A program made the translations under genes and the position numbers. A DNA stretch of 14,471 nt, from the NCBI GenBank assembly GCA_021160955.1, contig JAGHBM010000075.1, positions 1-14,471 on the forward strand. Direction: 5' to 3'. The first letter of the stretch is position 1. Each line of letters opens with the position of its first letter. The notes under the pieces were generated by a model. It searched no databases, had not been told where the DNA came from, and saw only the letters and a program-made list of their open reading frames with translations. This DNA is from Candidatus Aenigmatarchaeota archaeon (GTDB lineage: Archaea; Aenigmatarchaeota; Aenigmatarchaeia; PWEA01; JAGHBM01). Shown one piece after another: positions 13,438 to 14,471 of the stretch.

Positions 13438-14280
13438 ATGTCTTATATGAGATTTATAGTTGCTGGAGATTCTCACGGCGATCTGGATTCTTTGAAGAAA
13501 TTAGTAGATTATGCGGATTACAGAAATGCTGATATTATATTTGATGGTGATATAAGCGGTTATCCCACTAAGGAAAACGGACTCATGAATAATAAAATCA
13601 CATTTGAAAAATCCATAGATATATTTGGTAGTTACAAGGATGGATATACGTATATAATACCGGGCAGTCATGAACTAAGAAGTGTTTGGTACAAGGCCAA
13701 GTTTCCGGAGAACGTCATTGATGTTGATAAAAGACTGATTAAAGTTGATCCAAGAAAAGTGGATGATTTTTCTATAATAGGTTATGGTGGCAGTAAAAGA
13801 GCTCCAGGATATATAAAACCTGGCAAGGGATTTAGAAGAATACCTAGAATTGATGAAATAAACGATCTCTTCTTTGAGAACGACGATCATAAGATATTTC
13901 TGACACACGAGCCTCCATATGGTTACGGAGATGTTGGATATTTTATAAAGTATGATGATGATAGTATTCAAGCAGTCCCACCAGATCATCCGAATGCACA
14001 ATCCTCACATGATGGATCTAAGGTATTTGAAATCGTTGTTGAAACTTTACAGCCGAAACTCACCGTTTCAGGACATTTCCACGGTAACCCAATAGCACAA
14101 AAGATAGGAACTAAAGAGAAAATATCTCCAGGTACGAGTAGCGATGAAGGAATCTTTATAAATCCGGGAGAACTAACTGTAAATAGTTTCCAATCGGAGG
14201 GCGGCCATTTCGCCGAAGTGGAAATATATGATTCGGGTTATGTAAGGTATCTAGGACATAGAAATATAAGAGGGAGATAA
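13438..14280 (+). CDS. calcineurin-like metallophosphoesterase (280 aa)
   Basis: The start is ATG 13438, preceded by GGGTGGG. The frame is open back to 13312 but that part is a terminator and promoter. The product shows the metallophosphoesterase motifs in order: GDSHGD (D11, H13), FDGDISG (D38), GSHE (76-79), LTHEPP (H157) and SGHFHGN (H213, H215). These bind two metal ions and hydrolyse phosphoester bonds. The third motif is normally GNHE; here the asparagine, a metal ligand, is serine. A loop of about 45 residues between motif 4 and motif 5 (VGYFIKYDDDSIQAVPPDHP) is specific to this protein. The next gene begins at the base after its stop. It is probably cytosolic, as no signal peptide is seen; the substrate is unknown. 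Confidence 0.88.
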   Translation: MSYMRFIVAGDSHGDLDSLKKLVDYADYRNADIIFDGDISGYPTKENGLMNNKITFEKSIDIFGSYKDGYTYIIPGSHELRSVWYKAKFPENVIDVDKRLIKVDPRKVDDFSIIGYGGSKRAPGYIKPGKGFRRIPRIDEINDLFFENDDHKIFLTHEPPYGYGDVGYFIKYDDDSIQAVPPDHPNAQSSHDGSKVFEIVVETLQPKLTVSGHFHGNPIAQKIGTKEKISPGTSSDEGIFINPGELTVNSFQSEGGHFAEVEIYDSGYVRYLGHRNIRGR

Positions 14281-14471
14281 ATGAAGCTTGGAATGCAGAA
14301 CGATCCAATCACTCCAAATAGACTTCTAAAAGATGTTACCTTCGCAGAAAGAAATAACTTTGAATATTTCGAAATTGTTACAGAATCGCCTTATTATTCC
14401 CCGTCAAAGTTCACAAGACATCTAATCAATGACTTGAAGAAGTTTGATATAAATTATAACATTCATATATC
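14281..14471 (+). CDS. TIM-barrel (xylose-isomerase-like) protein, N-terminal part, cut by window edge
   Basis: ATG 14281 directly follows the TAA of the metallophosphoesterase, with GGGAG just upstream inside that gene, so the two are coupled. The 63 visible residues start MKLGMQNDPITPNRLLKDV, then EYFEIVTESPYYSPSKF and a strand-like INYNIHIS at the edge. The first strand, the strand ending YFEI and the NIHI strand match the opening of sugar phosphate isomerase/epimerase (AP-endonuclease-2-like) barrels. Assignment is from this N-terminal third only. Confidence 0.6.
   Translation, partial: MKLGMQNDPITPNRLLKDVTFAERNNFEYFEIVTESPYYSPSKFTRHLINDLKKFDINYNIHI

Overview
This window reads as AT-rich archaeal chromosome. 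The evidence is archaeal informational genes (ribosomal protein L15e, RNase P proteins Rpp30 and Pop5, NreA-type repair protein, RLI/ABCE1), TATA-box promoters about 25 bp upstream of leaderless starts, GGTGA-type Shine-Dalgarno sites, poly-T terminators, and a tRNA gene with what look like bulge-helix-bulge introns. The small, lysine-rich, partly unrecognised proteins and the odd tRNA introns would fit a DPANN-type lineage, but that is inference; no search was possible.

Layout. Positions 1-1120 (minus) hold the N-terminal 373 codons of an MFS transporter that runs off the left edge. It is divergent from tRNA-Leu(GAG) at 1202-1374, which appears to carry two non-canonical introns: 17 nt in the D-loop and 68 nt at the start of the T-loop. 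From 3607 down to 1390 on the minus strand runs a cluster of L15e, Rpp30, Pop5, an unknown 77-aa protein and a 57-aa zinc-ribbon protein. A small two-helix membrane protein with a lysine-rich tail (3730-4053) diverges from L15e. It is followed by two tandem paralogous mini-ORFs (4180-4326 and 4365-4508), then the NreA-family gene (4551-5741), which ends 5 bp from a convergent Obg/YchF-like TGS GTPase (5747-6934).

The second half holds RLI/ABCE1 (7011-8753), which overlaps by 13 bp a convergent gene for a proline-rich coiled-coil protein (8741-9169). Next is a translationally coupled pair: a 382-aa coiled-coil protein and a 511-aa TIM-barrel protein with a large helical insertion (9226-11906). 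After that come a nucleotidyltransferase fused to HEPN-like helical domains and a lysine-rich tail (11996-13315), a metallophosphoesterase under a promoter with an inverted repeat (13438-14280), and the start of a second TIM-barrel protein (14281-end).

The window mixes translation, ribosome recycling, RNase P and DNA repair genes with an accessory-looking block at 8741-14471. No CRISPR array, insertion sequence or phage gene was seen. The most notable items are the doubly interrupted tRNA-Leu, the tandem mini-ORFs joined across a T-run in shifted frames, and the coupled coiled-coil/TIM-barrel pair.
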